The notes under the pieces: generated by a model
What the model saw: only the letters and a program-made list of their open reading frames with translations
What the model was told of the DNA's origin: nothing
Databases searched by the model: none
Shown: piece after piece, positions 6,688 through 14,722 of the stretch
Numbering within the stretch: the first letter of the stretch is position 1
How the letters are laid out: each line of letters opens with the position of its first letter
Source of the DNA: Streptococcus didelphis DSM 15616
GTDB lineage: Bacteria; Bacillota; Bacilli; Lactobacillales; Streptococcaceae
Assembly (NCBI RefSeq): GCF_000380005.1
Contig: NZ_KB904188.1
Location: 124,001-188,000, forward strand
Length of the DNA stretch: 64,000 nucleotides
Direction of reading: 5' to 3'
Position numbers and translations under genes: made by a program

Positions 6688-9003
6688 ATGAGAGAAAAAA
6701 TTATCAGTTATTTACAAGAACACGGCAAATCAGATATTAATGATATAGCTGCCGCTTTAGATATGGCTGGGGCCAAGAAGTTTCCTAGTCTGATTAAAGA
6801 AATTTCCAAGATGGAGAGCAAGAGGCTTTTACGTTTTGCTAATGACGGAAGCCTTAGCTTAAGAAAAGAAAAAGAAGAGAAAAAGCCTCTGACTGTTCAA
6901 GGGATTTTTAGGGCCAATAAGGCAGGTTTTGGTTTTTTACATGTTGACGACAATGAAGATGACATGTTTATTGGCCGCAATGACGTTGGGTATGCTGTTG
7001 ATGGCGATATTGTAGAGGTTATTGTTAAAAAGCCTGCTGACCGGATCAAGGCAACAGCAGCTGAAGCTAAGGTGGTTGCTATTGTGGAGAGGGCCTTAAA
7101 TACCCTTGTTGGTAAGTTTGTCCTAGATGATGAAAAGCCTAAATATGCAGGTTACATTACATCAAAAAATCAAAAAATTCAGCAGAAGATTTATATTAAA
7201 AAAGAACCTGTTCTTCTAGATGGGACAGAAATTATCAAGGTTGCTATTGAAAAATACCCTGTACGTGGGCATGATTATTTTGTTGCCAATGTCCTTGATA
7301 TTGTGGGCCACCAGGGTGATGTGGGGATTGATGTCCTTGAGGTTTTAGAATCAATGGATATTGTGTCAGAGTTTCCAGAAGCTGTGATAGCAGAAGCTAA
7401 TGCTGTAGCTGATGCTCCTAGTCAAGAGGATCTAATTGGTCGGGTCGACCTTAGAGATGAGCTGACCTTTACTATTGATGGGGCGGATGCCAAGGACTTG
7501 GATGATGCTGTGCATATTAAGCATTTACCTAATGGCAATTATGAGCTTGGGGTGCATATTGCGGACGTCTCTTATTATGTCACAGAAGGTTCAGCTCTGG
7601 ATAAGGAAGCTGTGGCGCGTGGGACCTCTGTTTATGTGACTGACAGGGTGGTGCCAATGCTGCCTGAGCGCTTGTCAAATGGGATTTGTTCTTTAAACCC
7701 AAATGTGGATAGACTGACCCAGTCAGCTATCATGGAAATTGACCAGAATGGCCATGTCCTGAACCATCACATATGCCAGTCGGTCATCAAGACACGTCAT
7801 AGGATGACCTACAGTGCTGTTAATGAGATGATAGCAGGTGATGAAAAACGTTTGGCTGAATTTTCTGACCTTCAGGAGTCGGTGAATTCTATGGTTGTCT
7901 TACATGAGATTCTAGAGACCATGCGTGTCAAACGCGGAGCTCTGAACTTTGATACCTCCGAAGCAAAAATTATTGTTAATGACAAAGGTATGCCCGTAGA
8001 TATTCTTGTCCGAACTAGGGGAATAGCAGAGCGGATGATTGAGTCCTTCATGCTGGCAGCTAATGAGTGTGTGGCAGAGCATTTTTCTAAGGCCAAGCTT
8101 CCTTTCATATACCGGGTCCATGAAGAACCAAAGGCTGAGAAGCTGCAAAAATTCATTGACTATGCTAGTGTTTTTGGGATTCAGATCCAGGGAAGGGCTA
8201 ATAAGATTTCCCAAGAGGCGCTGCAAGATTTCATGGCTAAGGTTGAGGGGCAGGTGGGTGCAGAAGTGCTTAATATGATGCTTCTAAGGTCCATGCAGCA
8301 GGCTCGTTATTCTGAGACCAATCATGGGCATTATGGTTTGGCAGCTGAGTATTACACGCATTTTACCAGTCCTATTAGGCGTTATCCCGACCTTTTGGTG
8401 CACCGGATGATACGTGAATATAGTCAGGTAACTGAGGAGAAAAAAGAGCATTTTGCCCAGGTTATTCCAGAGCTAGCAAGTTCTTCTTCAAGTCTAGAGC
8501 GCCGTGCTATTGATGCGGAGCGTCTGGTAGAGGCTATGAAAAAGGCTGAATACATGGAAGAGCATGTGGGTGAGGAGTTTGATGGTATTGTAGCCAGTGT
8601 GGTTAAGTTTGGTTTGTTTGTAGAGTTGCCAAATACCATTGAAGGCTTGATTCATGTGACGAATCTGCCAGAATTTTACAATTATAATGAGCGAACCATG
8701 TCCCTACAGGGGGAAAAATCAGGTAAGGTCTTCAAGGTTGGTCAGGCAATCCGGGTAAAACTGGTCAAGGCTGATAAGGAAACGGGTTCTATTGACTTTG
8801 ATTATCTCGCTAGTGATTATGATGTGGTTGAAAAGCTTGATAAGGATAATCAAAGATCTAGACAGAGAAATAAGCGGCCTAAAAAGGCATCAGACCAGTC
8901 TAAGGCTAAAAAAATAGATCAAAAAGGGTCTGGGGAAAAGACAGCTAAGAAGGGGGCTAAAAAACCTTTCTATAAAAGTGCAGTCAAAAAGAAAAAAGCG
9001 TAA
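6688..9003 (+). CDS. rnr: ribonuclease R
   Basis: Processive 3'-5' exoribonuclease of the RNase II/RNB family that degrades structured RNA and participates with SmpB/tmRNA in quality control. The 771-residue protein has an N-terminal winged-helix region (residues 1-60), cold-shock-like domains (about 70-230) and the RNB domain. The RNB domain has the metal-binding core GADAKDLDDAVH and the conserved FTSPIRRYPDL. A C-terminal S1 domain (FDGIVASVVKFGLFVELP) and a lysine-rich tail of about 50 residues (KKGAKKPFYKSAVKKKKA) follow. smpB follows after 12 nt, consistent with co-expression. Confidence 0.96.
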   Translation: MREKIISYLQEHGKSDINDIAAALDMAGAKKFPSLIKEISKMESKRLLRFANDGSLSLRKEKEEKKPLTVQGIFRANKAGFGFLHVDDNEDDMFIGRNDVGYAVDGDIVEVIVKKPADRIKATAAEAKVVAIVERALNTLVGKFVLDDEKPKYAGYITSKNQKIQQKIYIKKEPVLLDGTEIIKVAIEKYPVRGHDYFVANVLDIVGHQGDVGIDVLEVLESMDIVSEFPEAVIAEANAVADAPSQEDLIGRVDLRDELTFTIDGADAKDLDDAVHIKHLPNGNYELGVHIADVSYYVTEGSALDKEAVARGTSVYVTDRVVPMLPERLSNGICSLNPNVDRLTQSAIMEIDQNGHVLNHHICQSVIKTRHRMTYSAVNEMIAGDEKRLAEFSDLQESVNSMVVLHEILETMRVKRGALNFDTSEAKIIVNDKGMPVDILVRTRGIAERMIESFMLAANECVAEHFSKAKLPFIYRVHEEPKAEKLQKFIDYASVFGIQIQGRANKISQEALQDFMAKVEGQVGAEVLNMMLLRSMQQARYSETNHGHYGLAAEYYTHFTSPIRRYPDLLVHRMIREYSQVTEEKKEHFAQVIPELASSSSSLERRAIDAERLVEAMKKAEYMEEHVGEEFDGIVASVVKFGLFVELPNTIEGLIHVTNLPEFYNYNERTMSLQGEKSGKVFKVGQAIRVKLVKADKETGSIDFDYLASDYDVVEKLDKDNQRSRQRNKRPKKASDQSKAKKIDQKGSGEKTAKKGAKKPFYKSAVKKKKA

Positions 9004-9015
9004 AAGGAGTTAAGG

Positions 9016-9483
9016 ATGGCAAAAGGCGAAGCTAATCTTCTTACACAAAATAAAAAAGCTAGGCATGACTATCATATCGTCGAAACCTTTGAGGCAGGCA
9101 TTGTCCTAACCGGAACAGAAATTAAAAGTGTACGGGCTGCTCGTATTCAATTAAAAGATGGTTTTGCGCAAATTAAAAATGATGAAGCTTGGTTGGTGAA
9201 TGTTCATATTGCCCCTTTTGAGCATGGCAATATCTGGAATCAGGATCCTGATAGGACTCGTAAGCTCTTGTTGAAAAAGCGTGAGATTCAAAGGATTGCA
9301 AATGAGCTCAAAGGCAGTGGGATGACTTTGATTCCCCTCAAGGTTTATTTGAAGGATGGCTTTGCTAAGGTCTTGATTGGGCTTGCTAAGGGTAAGCATG
9401 ATTATGATAAGAGAGAGTCGCTTAAACGACGTGAACAAGATCGAGACATCAAGCGGGTCATAAAAAGTGTGAATGCAAGATAA
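9016..9483 (+). CDS. smpB: SsrA (tmRNA)-binding protein SmpB
   Basis: Binds tmRNA and delivers it to stalled ribosomes for trans-translation. The 155-residue protein begins [19 protein letters not shown] and contains the family signature [18 protein letters not shown] plus a basic C-terminal tail ([18 protein letters not shown]) that mimics the anticodon arm in the ribosome. Shine-Dalgarno AAAGGAG (9002-9008) supports the start. The tmRNA gene itself is not in this window. Confidence 0.96.
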   Translation: MAKGEANLLTQNKKARHDYHIVETFEAGIVLTGTEIKSVRAARIQLKDGFAQIKNDEAWLVNVHIAPFEHGNIWNQDPDRTRKLLLKKREIQRIANELKGSGMTLIPLKVYLKDGFAKVLIGLAKGKHDYDKRESLKRREQDRDIKRVIKSVNAR

Positions 9484-9487
9484 GTAA

Positions 9488-9525
9488 AAGAAGAGCTACC
9501 CTTGAGTAACTCTTCTTATTTTTTT
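9488..9525. terminator. bidirectional terminator between smpB and glycosyltransferase
   Basis: AAGAAGAG...CTCTTCTT perfect 8-bp arms (9488-9495 / 9510-9517), T-run on the plus strand and T-rich on the minus strand. It separates two convergent genes. Confidence 0.75.
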
Positions 9526-10442
9526 TCTTTGACAATGTAGACGGGTCTTTTTTTGGTTTCTAGGAAGATTTTGGAGATGTATTTACCAATAATTCCCATG
9601 CAAAAAAGCTGGATTCCGCCTAAAAAGAGGATGATGGAAACAGTACTTGCCCAGCCAGAAACAGGGTCTCCAAAGAGAAGTTTTCGGATAATGATAAAGC
9701 AAATAGCTAGAATGGCTATTAAAAAGCTAAGGGTTCCCGTCCAGGTGGCAAGGGTGAGGGGAACTTCTGAAAAATTGAGAAAGCCATCCATAGAATAGCT
9801 GATAAGATTAAAAAAGGTCCAGGAGGTCTTGCCATGTTGGCGTTTTCTATTATCATAGCTGATGTAGGCGACATTATAGCCCACCCAGGAAAAGATGCCC
9901 TTAGAAAAACGGTTGACCTCGCCTAATTCAAGGATGCTATTGACTACCTGTCTGGTCATCAGGCGATAATCTCGGACACCATTAAGGATTTCGGTATCAG
10001 AGACCCTAGCTAAGAGGCCGTAAAAGAGTTTAGAGCAAAGGGAGCGAAAGAAGGGCTCACCTGTTCGGTTTTGGCGTTTGGTAGCAACCACGTCATAGCC
10101 CTCTTCTAGTTTGGCATACATGAGGGGGATTAATTCTGGAGGGTCCTGAAGGTCAACATCCATAAGGGTGACAAAATCTCCTTTTGCCTCTTCTAGTCCG
10201 GCTAATAGCCCTGCTTCTTTGCCAAAATGTCTGGAAAAAGAAAGGTAGTGGACATTGGAAAACTGACTGGCTAAGCTTCTAAGGCAGGCTAGGGTTCTGT
10301 CTTTTGAGCCATCGTCAATAAAAATATATTCAAAGCTTACTTGATTGGCCATAGCTGTTTCCAGCTGATGCATCTCCCTGAAAAAGGGCAGAATTGTTTC
10401 TTCCTCATTGAAACAAGGAACAATAACTGTTAATAAATTCAT
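9516..10442 (-). CDS. membrane-anchored family 2 glycosyltransferase (GtrB/YkcC type)
   Basis: A 308-residue GT-A fold enzyme: nucleotide-sugar motif VIVPCFNEEE at the N-terminus, FIDDGSKDRT, metal-binding DVDLQDPPELIP, and two C-terminal membrane helices (about residues 230-255 and 265-290). This is the architecture of polyprenyl-phosphate glycosyltransferases, which load a sugar on undecaprenyl phosphate for later transfer to envelope polymers. No flippase or acceptor transferase lies beside it, so the target glycopolymer is unknown. It is transcribed against smpB, with which it shares a bidirectional terminator. Confidence 0.85.
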   Translation of the reverse strand: MNLLTVIVPCFNEEETILPFFREMHQLETAMANQVSFEYIFIDDGSKDRTLACLRSLASQFSNVHYLSFSRHFGKEAGLLAGLEEAKGDFVTLMDVDLQDPPELIPLMYAKLEEGYDVVATKRQNRTGEPFFRSLCSKLFYGLLARVSDTEILNGVRDYRLMTRQVVNSILELGEVNRFSKGIFSWVGYNVAYISYDNRKRQHGKTSWTFFNLISYSMDGFLNFSEVPLTLATWTGTLSFLIAILAICFIIIRKLLFGDPVSGWASTVSIILFLGGIQLFCMGIIGKYISKIFLETKKRPVYIVKEKK

Positions 10443-10521
10443 AGCAATCGCTTTCTCTTAGTTTAGTCTCCCCAAAATTGTATCATAAAAGGCGCTAGAA
10501 GTCTTAGGGAAAGCCAAGAAA

Positions 10522-10570
10522 AAAAGAAGGCTAGCTTCAACTTAGGGACTAAGCTGCTAGGGCTTCTTTT
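10522..10570 (-). terminator. terminator after gloA (minus strand)
   Basis: Imperfect arms AAGAAGgCTAGC and GCTGCTAGGGCTTCTT with a T-run on the minus strand. It ends the nitroreductase-gloA unit. Confidence 0.6.
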
Positions 10571-10582
10571 GAGGATGCTTAC

Positions 10583-10981
10583 TTATTTAAAGGTAGTCCA
10601 TTGGCCGTAGTTTAGGTCAATAACTTCGATTTTATAGCCGTCTGGGTCGGTGACAAAGTAAAAGCGGGTGGAATCATCAGCCAAGCCCTTGATGTCAGTG
10701 ACAGAGAAGTTTGCTTCCTTGTGTTTGTGATAGGTAGCTTCAAAATCCTCTGTACCAATAGCGATATGGCCATAGCCATCACCAAGATCATAGGCCTTGT
10801 GGTCATAGTTATAGGTAAGCTCTAGTTCATAGTTACTGCCTTCTAGGGCTAGGTAGACTAAGGTGAACTTGTCTTCTGGAAAGTCCTTGCGTCTGGTTTC
10901 TTTAAAGGGAAATGCTGTGCTATAAAAGGCAAGAGAGGCTTCTAGGTCTTTGATTCTAATGCAGGTATGTAAGGGTTTCAT
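10583..10981 (-). CDS. gloA: lactoylglutathione lyase (glyoxalase I)
   Basis: Glyoxalase I converts the hemithioacetal of methylglyoxal to lactoyl-thiol, detoxifying a glycolytic by-product. The 132-residue VOC-fold protein shows the four expected metal ligands: His in MKPLHTCIRI, Glu in NYELELTY, His in GYGHIAIG and Glu in YKIEVIDL. It lies 11 nt after the nitroreductase gene and is probably co-transcribed from it. Shine-Dalgarno AAAGGAG immediately precedes the ATG. Confidence 0.93.
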   Translation of the reverse strand: MKPLHTCIRIKDLEASLAFYSTAFPFKETRRKDFPEDKFTLVYLALEGSNYELELTYNYDHKAYDLGDGYGHIAIGTEDFEATYHKHKEANFSVTDIKGLADDSTRFYFVTDPDGYKIEVIDLNYGQWTTFK

Positions 10982-10992
10982 AGAGTGCTCCT

Positions 10993-11655
10993 TTAGTTAA
11001 AAGTGGTAATGACCTGATCACGGTCTTTACGGGTGTGGGGGTGCTTGGGGTCTTTTAGTCGGTAGCCCAAGGACAGCATGCAACTGATGCCTTCTTTGTC
11101 TGCTGAGATAATGCCATGTTTAGCTAGAATATCGTTGACCTTAGCGTGGTCAAAGCCTTCGATAGGGCAAGAGTCAATGCCTAATAGGGCTGCGCAGGTC
11201 ATCATATTTCCAAGGGCAATATAGGTTTGTCTGGCTGTCCATTCAAAGAGGACTCTTGGGCTAGTCAGCATGTCCATATCTACTTTTTGAAAGCTTTGGT
11301 AGGTCTTTAGTCTGGCGTCAATCGCTTCTGGGTCAGTGATGCCTCTTCTAATCAGGCTTTGGCGCATGCTTTGTCCGTCATAGCGGGCATTTTTTTCAGC
11401 TAGGATGAGGATAAAATCACTGGCTGTTTCAAGTTGGCTAGTTGCTCCCCAGGAGATGGCCTTGAGTTCTTCTTTGACAGCCTGGTTTTTTAAGTTGACA
11501 AAGCGCCAGCCTTCTAGTCCAACAGAAGAAGGGCTCCGCCAGGCAGCATCAAGGATAAGGTCTAGATCTTCTTGGGGGATTTTTTGATCCTTATAGACAC
11601 GCACCGCCGTACGAAAGTAAAAGGTTTTTCTTAGTTTTTTTCTGATATCAATCAC
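10993..11655 (-). CDS. NAD(P)H nitroreductase family protein
   Basis: A 220-residue FMN-dependent oxidoreductase of the nitroreductase fold. It has FRTAVRVYKDQKIP near the N-terminus, the AAWRSPSSVGLEGWRF FMN-contact segment, and the C-terminal LSLGYRLKDPKHPHTRK typical of the NfsA/YdgI-like group. I place the start at GTG 11655 because GGAGG lies 9 nt upstream in the same strand; the longer frame from 11715 has no Shine-Dalgarno and an unconserved extension. It forms a unit with gloA. The nitroreductase-gloA-pepQ-ccpA neighbourhood is familiar from pyogenic streptococci, here interrupted by the collagen-like islet. Confidence 0.88.
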   Translation of the reverse strand: MIDIRKKLRKTFYFRTAVRVYKDQKIPQEDLDLILDAAWRSPSSVGLEGWRFVNLKNQAVKEELKAISWGATSQLETASDFILILAEKNARYDGQSMRQSLIRRGITDPEAIDARLKTYQSFQKVDMDMLTSPRVLFEWTARQTYIALGNMMTCAALLGIDSCPIEGFDHAKVNDILAKHGIISADKEGISCMLSLGYRLKDPKHPHTRKDRDQVITTFN

Positions 11656-11866
11656 GGTATCTGGCCTCCTTTCATGACTTAAGCTAATGATAGCACAAAG
11701 AAAAGGGGAAGACAAAAAACTAGCATGGAAGGCTTATGAGAAAGCATATCTAGCTTTTTTTCTTTTACAAATATGTCAAAAATTTCATATTTTTTTAATT
11801 TAAGACTTTAAAAAGAGGCCGATAGAGGTCATAATCTAAATTACTATTTAAAAAAAGGAAAATAAA

Positions 11867-12436
11867 ATGAAAAAAATAAGTTTAACATTAGTAAGTTTAG
11901 CAGCCCTTTCAAGCCTGGTCCTAGTCAGCCCTCAAGAAAAAACCGTGTATGCGGATAGCTATAGAAGTAGCCGAGTTAGTGAGGAAAGTTTAGAGTTGTT
12001 AATAAAAAGAGGGGATGGGTACAGAGATTTAATTCAACGTAATAACTTTTCTGGTCAATATAAACAAAAATTAGAAGTTTTACTTAAAATAGCGTCTAAA
12101 GATAGAACATCTAGAAGAAGCTTCTACGGTGATATCTCTCAAAAGTTAACTGCTTTATATAAAGAAATAGATGACTACAGTAATACTACTTCTTATGGCC
12201 AGAATGTAGGTACACTAAAAGTTGAGCTAGAGAATTTAGATAAACAGATGGACTATGCTGAGGGAATACTTAGTAGATATTTTTCTGATGGCTTAACGGA
12301 TTCTGCGGAAAGAAATCTACGTGATGCTCTCGAGGAAGCTGAGAATGTAGCACGAAATAATGAAGGTGAAGTGAGGGAAAAAGCAGAGCGATTGGAAAGT
12401 GCGATTAGATCTTATAAATATTACCGCGGTTATTAA
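11867..12436 (+). CDS. secreted protein of unknown function
   Basis: 189 residues with a clear Sec signal peptide (MKKISLTLVSLAALSSLVLV, cleavage expected after VYA at about residue 30) and no LPxTG, lipobox or second membrane helix, so it should be released. The mature part is highly charged and predicted helical, with long runs such as VELENLDKQMDYAEGILSRY and LRDALEEAENVARNNEGE that could form coiled coils. It ends in a tyrosine-rich tail (SYKYYRGY). Shine-Dalgarno AAAGGAAA precedes the start. I do not recognise the family. Its neighbour is a collagen-like adhesin gene and its position between conserved core genes suggests an acquired virulence-type factor. Confidence 0.75.
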   Translation: MKKISLTLVSLAALSSLVLVSPQEKTVYADSYRSSRVSEESLELLIKRGDGYRDLIQRNNFSGQYKQKLEVLLKIASKDRTSRRSFYGDISQKLTALYKEIDDYSNTTSYGQNVGTLKVELENLDKQMDYAEGILSRYFSDGLTDSAERNLRDALEEAENVARNNEGEVREKAERLESAIRSYKYYRGY

Positions 12437-12503
12437 TTTTTAGGCTCTATGGTTTCTGGGAGGGGGGCTCTTTCAGAGGCTGTGGGGTTTTTATGTGTAA
12501 AAA

Positions 12504-12527
12504 AGCAGCCTAGATTCCTAGGCTGCT
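12504..12527 (-). terminator. strong hairpin, terminator in minus orientation
   Basis: Perfect 10-bp arms AGCAGCCTAG/CTAGGCTGCT with a 4-nt loop. The T-run lies on the minus-strand 3' side, so it could end transcription from the collagen-like gene at 12891-14273 after a long 3' region. Confidence 0.6.
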
Positions 12528-12531
12528 CAAG

Positions 12532-12581
12532 AAAGAATAGAGATAGGTTACGATTAGGGATTGGAGTCTATCTCTTTCTTT
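12532..12581 (+). repeat. large stem-loop
   Basis: Arms AAAGAA-t-AGAGATAG (12532-12546) and CTATCTCTTTCTTT (12568-12581): 14 pairs with one bulge and a 21-nt loop. It follows the 12504 hairpin within 5 nt. No poly-T follows, so it is not a simple terminator. It may be a structured leader for the small frame at 12608. Confidence 0.5.
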
Positions 12582-12607
12582 GTGAGATTTAAAGTAATAT
12601 TGAAATA

Positions 12608-12712
12608 ATGTCAAATATGAAATGGAAAAGGTTTAGGAATAGCTTAGCGTTTGGTCTAAGGTTAGTTCCTTTATCTATAGTAGTTGTGAGCTTAGTAGCT
12701 CATATGCAATAA
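12608..12712 (+). CDS. possible 34-residue hydrophobic peptide
   Basis: A short frame beginning MSNMKWKRFRNSLAFGLRLV and ending SLVAHMQ: basic N-terminus, then one hydrophobic helix, the layout of type I toxins, secreted signalling peptides or signal-peptide remnants. It is bounded by strong hairpins on both sides and its stop codon merges with the stem of the terminator at 12711-12745, which suggests a stand-alone transcript. No convincing Shine-Dalgarno is present (the second Met at 12617 is no better). I do not recognise it and it may be untranslated. Confidence 0.3.
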   Translation: MSNMKWKRFRNSLAFGLRLVPLSIVVVSLVAHMQ

Positions 12713-12747
12713 ACACCGTTAGATAGGGAATGTCTAACGGTGTTTTT
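12711..12747 (+). terminator. strong terminator after the small frame
   Basis: Perfect 13-bp arms AAACACCGTTAGA/TCTAACGGTGTTT with a 9-nt loop and a T-run (12743-12747) on the plus strand. It may also act on the minus strand. Confidence 0.75.
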
Positions 12748-12890
12748 AGCCTAAGGGATTTTAAGTGTGTGTCTTATCTTAAGGCTGATATTTATTTGTA
12801 AATTAGGGATTATCGTTTATTTACAAATTATAGGAATTTAGAATTAAAGAAGTATTATGTTATTACATTATATTTTTGTAGTATCGTTTT

Positions 12891-14273
12891 TTAGTCTTGT
12901 TTTCTTTTTGCTGAAACTGCAAGGACACCTGCACTTGCCATTACTGCTAGAGCAGCAGTAGTAAAGAAGGTGCTTGTAGCGTCACCAGTTTCTGGTAGGT
13001 GGTTTTCGGAACGTTTAGCTGTCATGCCGGCTGCGCTTCCCATACCTGCTGGTGATGAGATTGTTGGCATTGACATCATGCTGCCCATAGTATTTGCACC
13101 TGGTTTGCCGTCCACACCGTTGTGTCCGTCACGTCCGTTGTAGCCATCACGACCATTTGCGCCATTTTCACCACGTTCGCCACGCTCACCGCGTTCACCG
13201 TTTTTACCATTTTCACCGCGTTCGCCACGCTCACCGCGTTCACCGCGTTCACCGCGTTCACCGTTTTTACCATTTTCACCGCGTTCGCCACGCTCACCGC
13301 GTTCACCGCGTTCACCGCGTTCACCGCGTTCGCCATTTTTACCATCTCTGAGGGTAATTTCTGACATGGTACCATCTGGGTTTTGAACAGTGATGGTGTG
13401 GGTACCATCGCTATGTGTACGGGCTTTGATGAGTGGTGATAGACCATCGCGTCCGTCTAAACCATCAATACCGTTACGGCCATCACGTCCGTCACGTCCA
13501 TTGAATCCGTCTAAACCATCGATACCGTCCATACCGTTTTGGCCTTTGGCACCACGTTCCCCACGTTGACCTTTTTGACCACGGTCTCCGCGAGCACCTT
13601 TATCACCCTTGTCACCACGGCTACCTTTTTCACCTTGTTGGCCACGTTCCCCGCGTTTACCATCTTTACCACGGTCACCGCGTTCACCAGTAGCACCAGT
13701 ATCCCCACGGTCACCTTTAGCACCTTGTTGGCCGCGTTCCCCACGGTCACCTTGCTCACCCTTGTCACCGGTAATACCGCGTTTACCACGAGGGCCACGT
13801 TTACCTTGTTCACCTTTATCTCCTTGAGGACCTTGCTTACCACGTTCCCCCTGGTCACCTCTAGGGCCCTGAGGACCGGCAGGTCCACGAGATCCAGTAG
13901 CACCGCGTTCCCCGTCGTGACCATTTTCTCCACGAGCCCCAGTAGGTCCGGCAGGCCCACGAGCCCCAGTAGGTCCTACTGGTCCAGGTTGTGATTGTAC
14001 TACTATTACTGGAGAAGCTTGTGAACTAGAACTATACCTAGAATAAGAGGGATTATAGTAGTCGGGACCAGGACCATAAGAGTCACCATATCCAATAGTT
14101 CCATGAATCCCACCTACTGAATCATGGGTTCCTGGATGCCCATCTGCAAAGGCTGTTGTGCTTACCATTCCCATTGCTGCTACAGTTCCGAGCAAGATTG
14201 ATGCTGCTCCGAAGCTACGCTTACGAATGCTGAAACGTTCTTTTTTTTCAGCACTTTCTTTCATGCTTTTCAT
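12891..14273 (-). CDS. LPXTG-anchored collagen-like surface protein (Scl type, YSIRK signal)
   Basis: 460-residue surface protein. A YSIRK-type signal peptide (FSIRKRSFGAASILLG, cleavage after AFA at residue 43) directs septal secretion. Residues 44-96 form a Gly/Tyr/Ser-rich head. Gly-X-Y collagen repeats run from 97 to about 277 and from 311 to about 393, interrupted by a folded-looking insert (residues 278-310, containing SDGTHTITVQNPDGTMS). The second collagen block is built of GER/GEN/GKN units. LPETG (426-430), a hydrophobic segment and a KRKQD tail give sortase anchoring. Family members trimerise and bind integrins, fibronectin or ECM. Shine-Dalgarno AAGGAG lies 7 nt upstream of ATG 14273. 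A divergent AraC-family regulator lies upstream. Confidence 0.93.
   Translation of the reverse strand: MKSMKESAEKKERFSIRKRSFGAASILLGTVAAMGMVSTTAFADGHPGTHDSVGGIHGTIGYGDSYGPGPDYYNPSYSRYSSSSQASPVIVVQSQPGPVGPTGARGPAGPTGARGENGHDGERGATGSRGPAGPQGPRGDQGERGKQGPQGDKGEQGKRGPRGKRGITGDKGEQGDRGERGQQGAKGDRGDTGATGERGDRGKDGKRGERGQQGEKGSRGDKGDKGARGDRGQKGQRGERGAKGQNGMDGIDGLDGFNGRDGRDGRNGIDGLDGRDGLSPLIKARTHSDGTHTITVQNPDGTMSEITLRDGKNGERGERGERGERGERGERGENGKNGERGERGERGERGERGENGKNGERGERGERGENGANGRDGYNGRDGHNGVDGKPGANTMGSMMSMPTISSPAGMGSAAGMTAKRSENHLPETGDATSTFFTTAALAVMASAGVLAVSAKRKQD
13150..13335. repeat. in-frame tandem repeats encoding GER/GEN/GKN collagen triplets
   Basis: 9-bp units (TTCACCGCG and variants on the plus strand) are arranged in higher-order blocks ending in the GENGKN-coding segment, which occurs twice almost identically. 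The repeats are multiples of 9 nt, so slippage would change stalk length without a frameshift. Confidence 0.8.
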
Positions 14274-14722
14274 GAATTATCTCCTTATTTTTTGTTTGTG
14301 TTATGGCTTTTGTCCTTACCTTGAGGGAAAAAACAGGTCAGGTAAAACTCACCACAACCTCTAATAGAATAATATTTAAATTAGAAAATAACTTGATAAT
14401 AACGTTTTTTTTTTGTATAAAACTGGAATGAATTGATATTTTAAGGGCAAAAAGGGGTTCTTTTGGTATAAGCAAATATTTTAGTAAGAGCCAAAAAAAT
14501 AACCTTTTATTAGCATACTTTTTTTGCTAGAATACTTAATCAAACTTAGTTAAGGCCTTTAAATAAAGAACTTTAATAGGTGCTCAAAATGGTCTTATTA
14601 TAGAAATAAACTTATTTAGATTTATTGCTTGTATTAATTTACATAAGAAAATTAGCTTCTTTATAATATGCTAATTTAATTATAAAGACATTAATTTACT
14701 ATAAAAATAAAAGGAAAAGAAA
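14274..14722. other. divergent AT-rich intergenic region between collagen-like and AraC-type genes
   Basis: 449 bp, very AT-rich, including a T10 tract at 14405-14414. On the plus strand a TTACAT (14639-14644) and TATAAT (14662-14667) with a 17-bp spacer could drive the regulator. AAATTAGC (14649-14656) and GCTAATTT (14670-14677) form an inverted repeat around that -10. No gene is supported here. Confidence 0.5.

Noticed and set aside
7872-8639. Antisense frames inside rnr
   Set aside because: Codon-usage shadows of a fully supported gene on the plus strand.
11656-11715. Upstream extension of the nitroreductase
   Set aside because: GTG 11655 has GGAGG at proper spacing; the extension lacks one and contains non-family sequence.
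13150-13335. CRISPR-like regular repeats
   Set aside because: The units are 9-bp in-frame collagen codons without unique spacers; no cas genes nearby.
13076-13994. Several long frames on both strands inside the first collagen-like gene
   Set aside because: They are shadows of the 9-bp Gly-X-Y repeats (repetitive Val/Asn or His/Arg or Phe/Thr translations) with no Shine-Dalgarno or family features.
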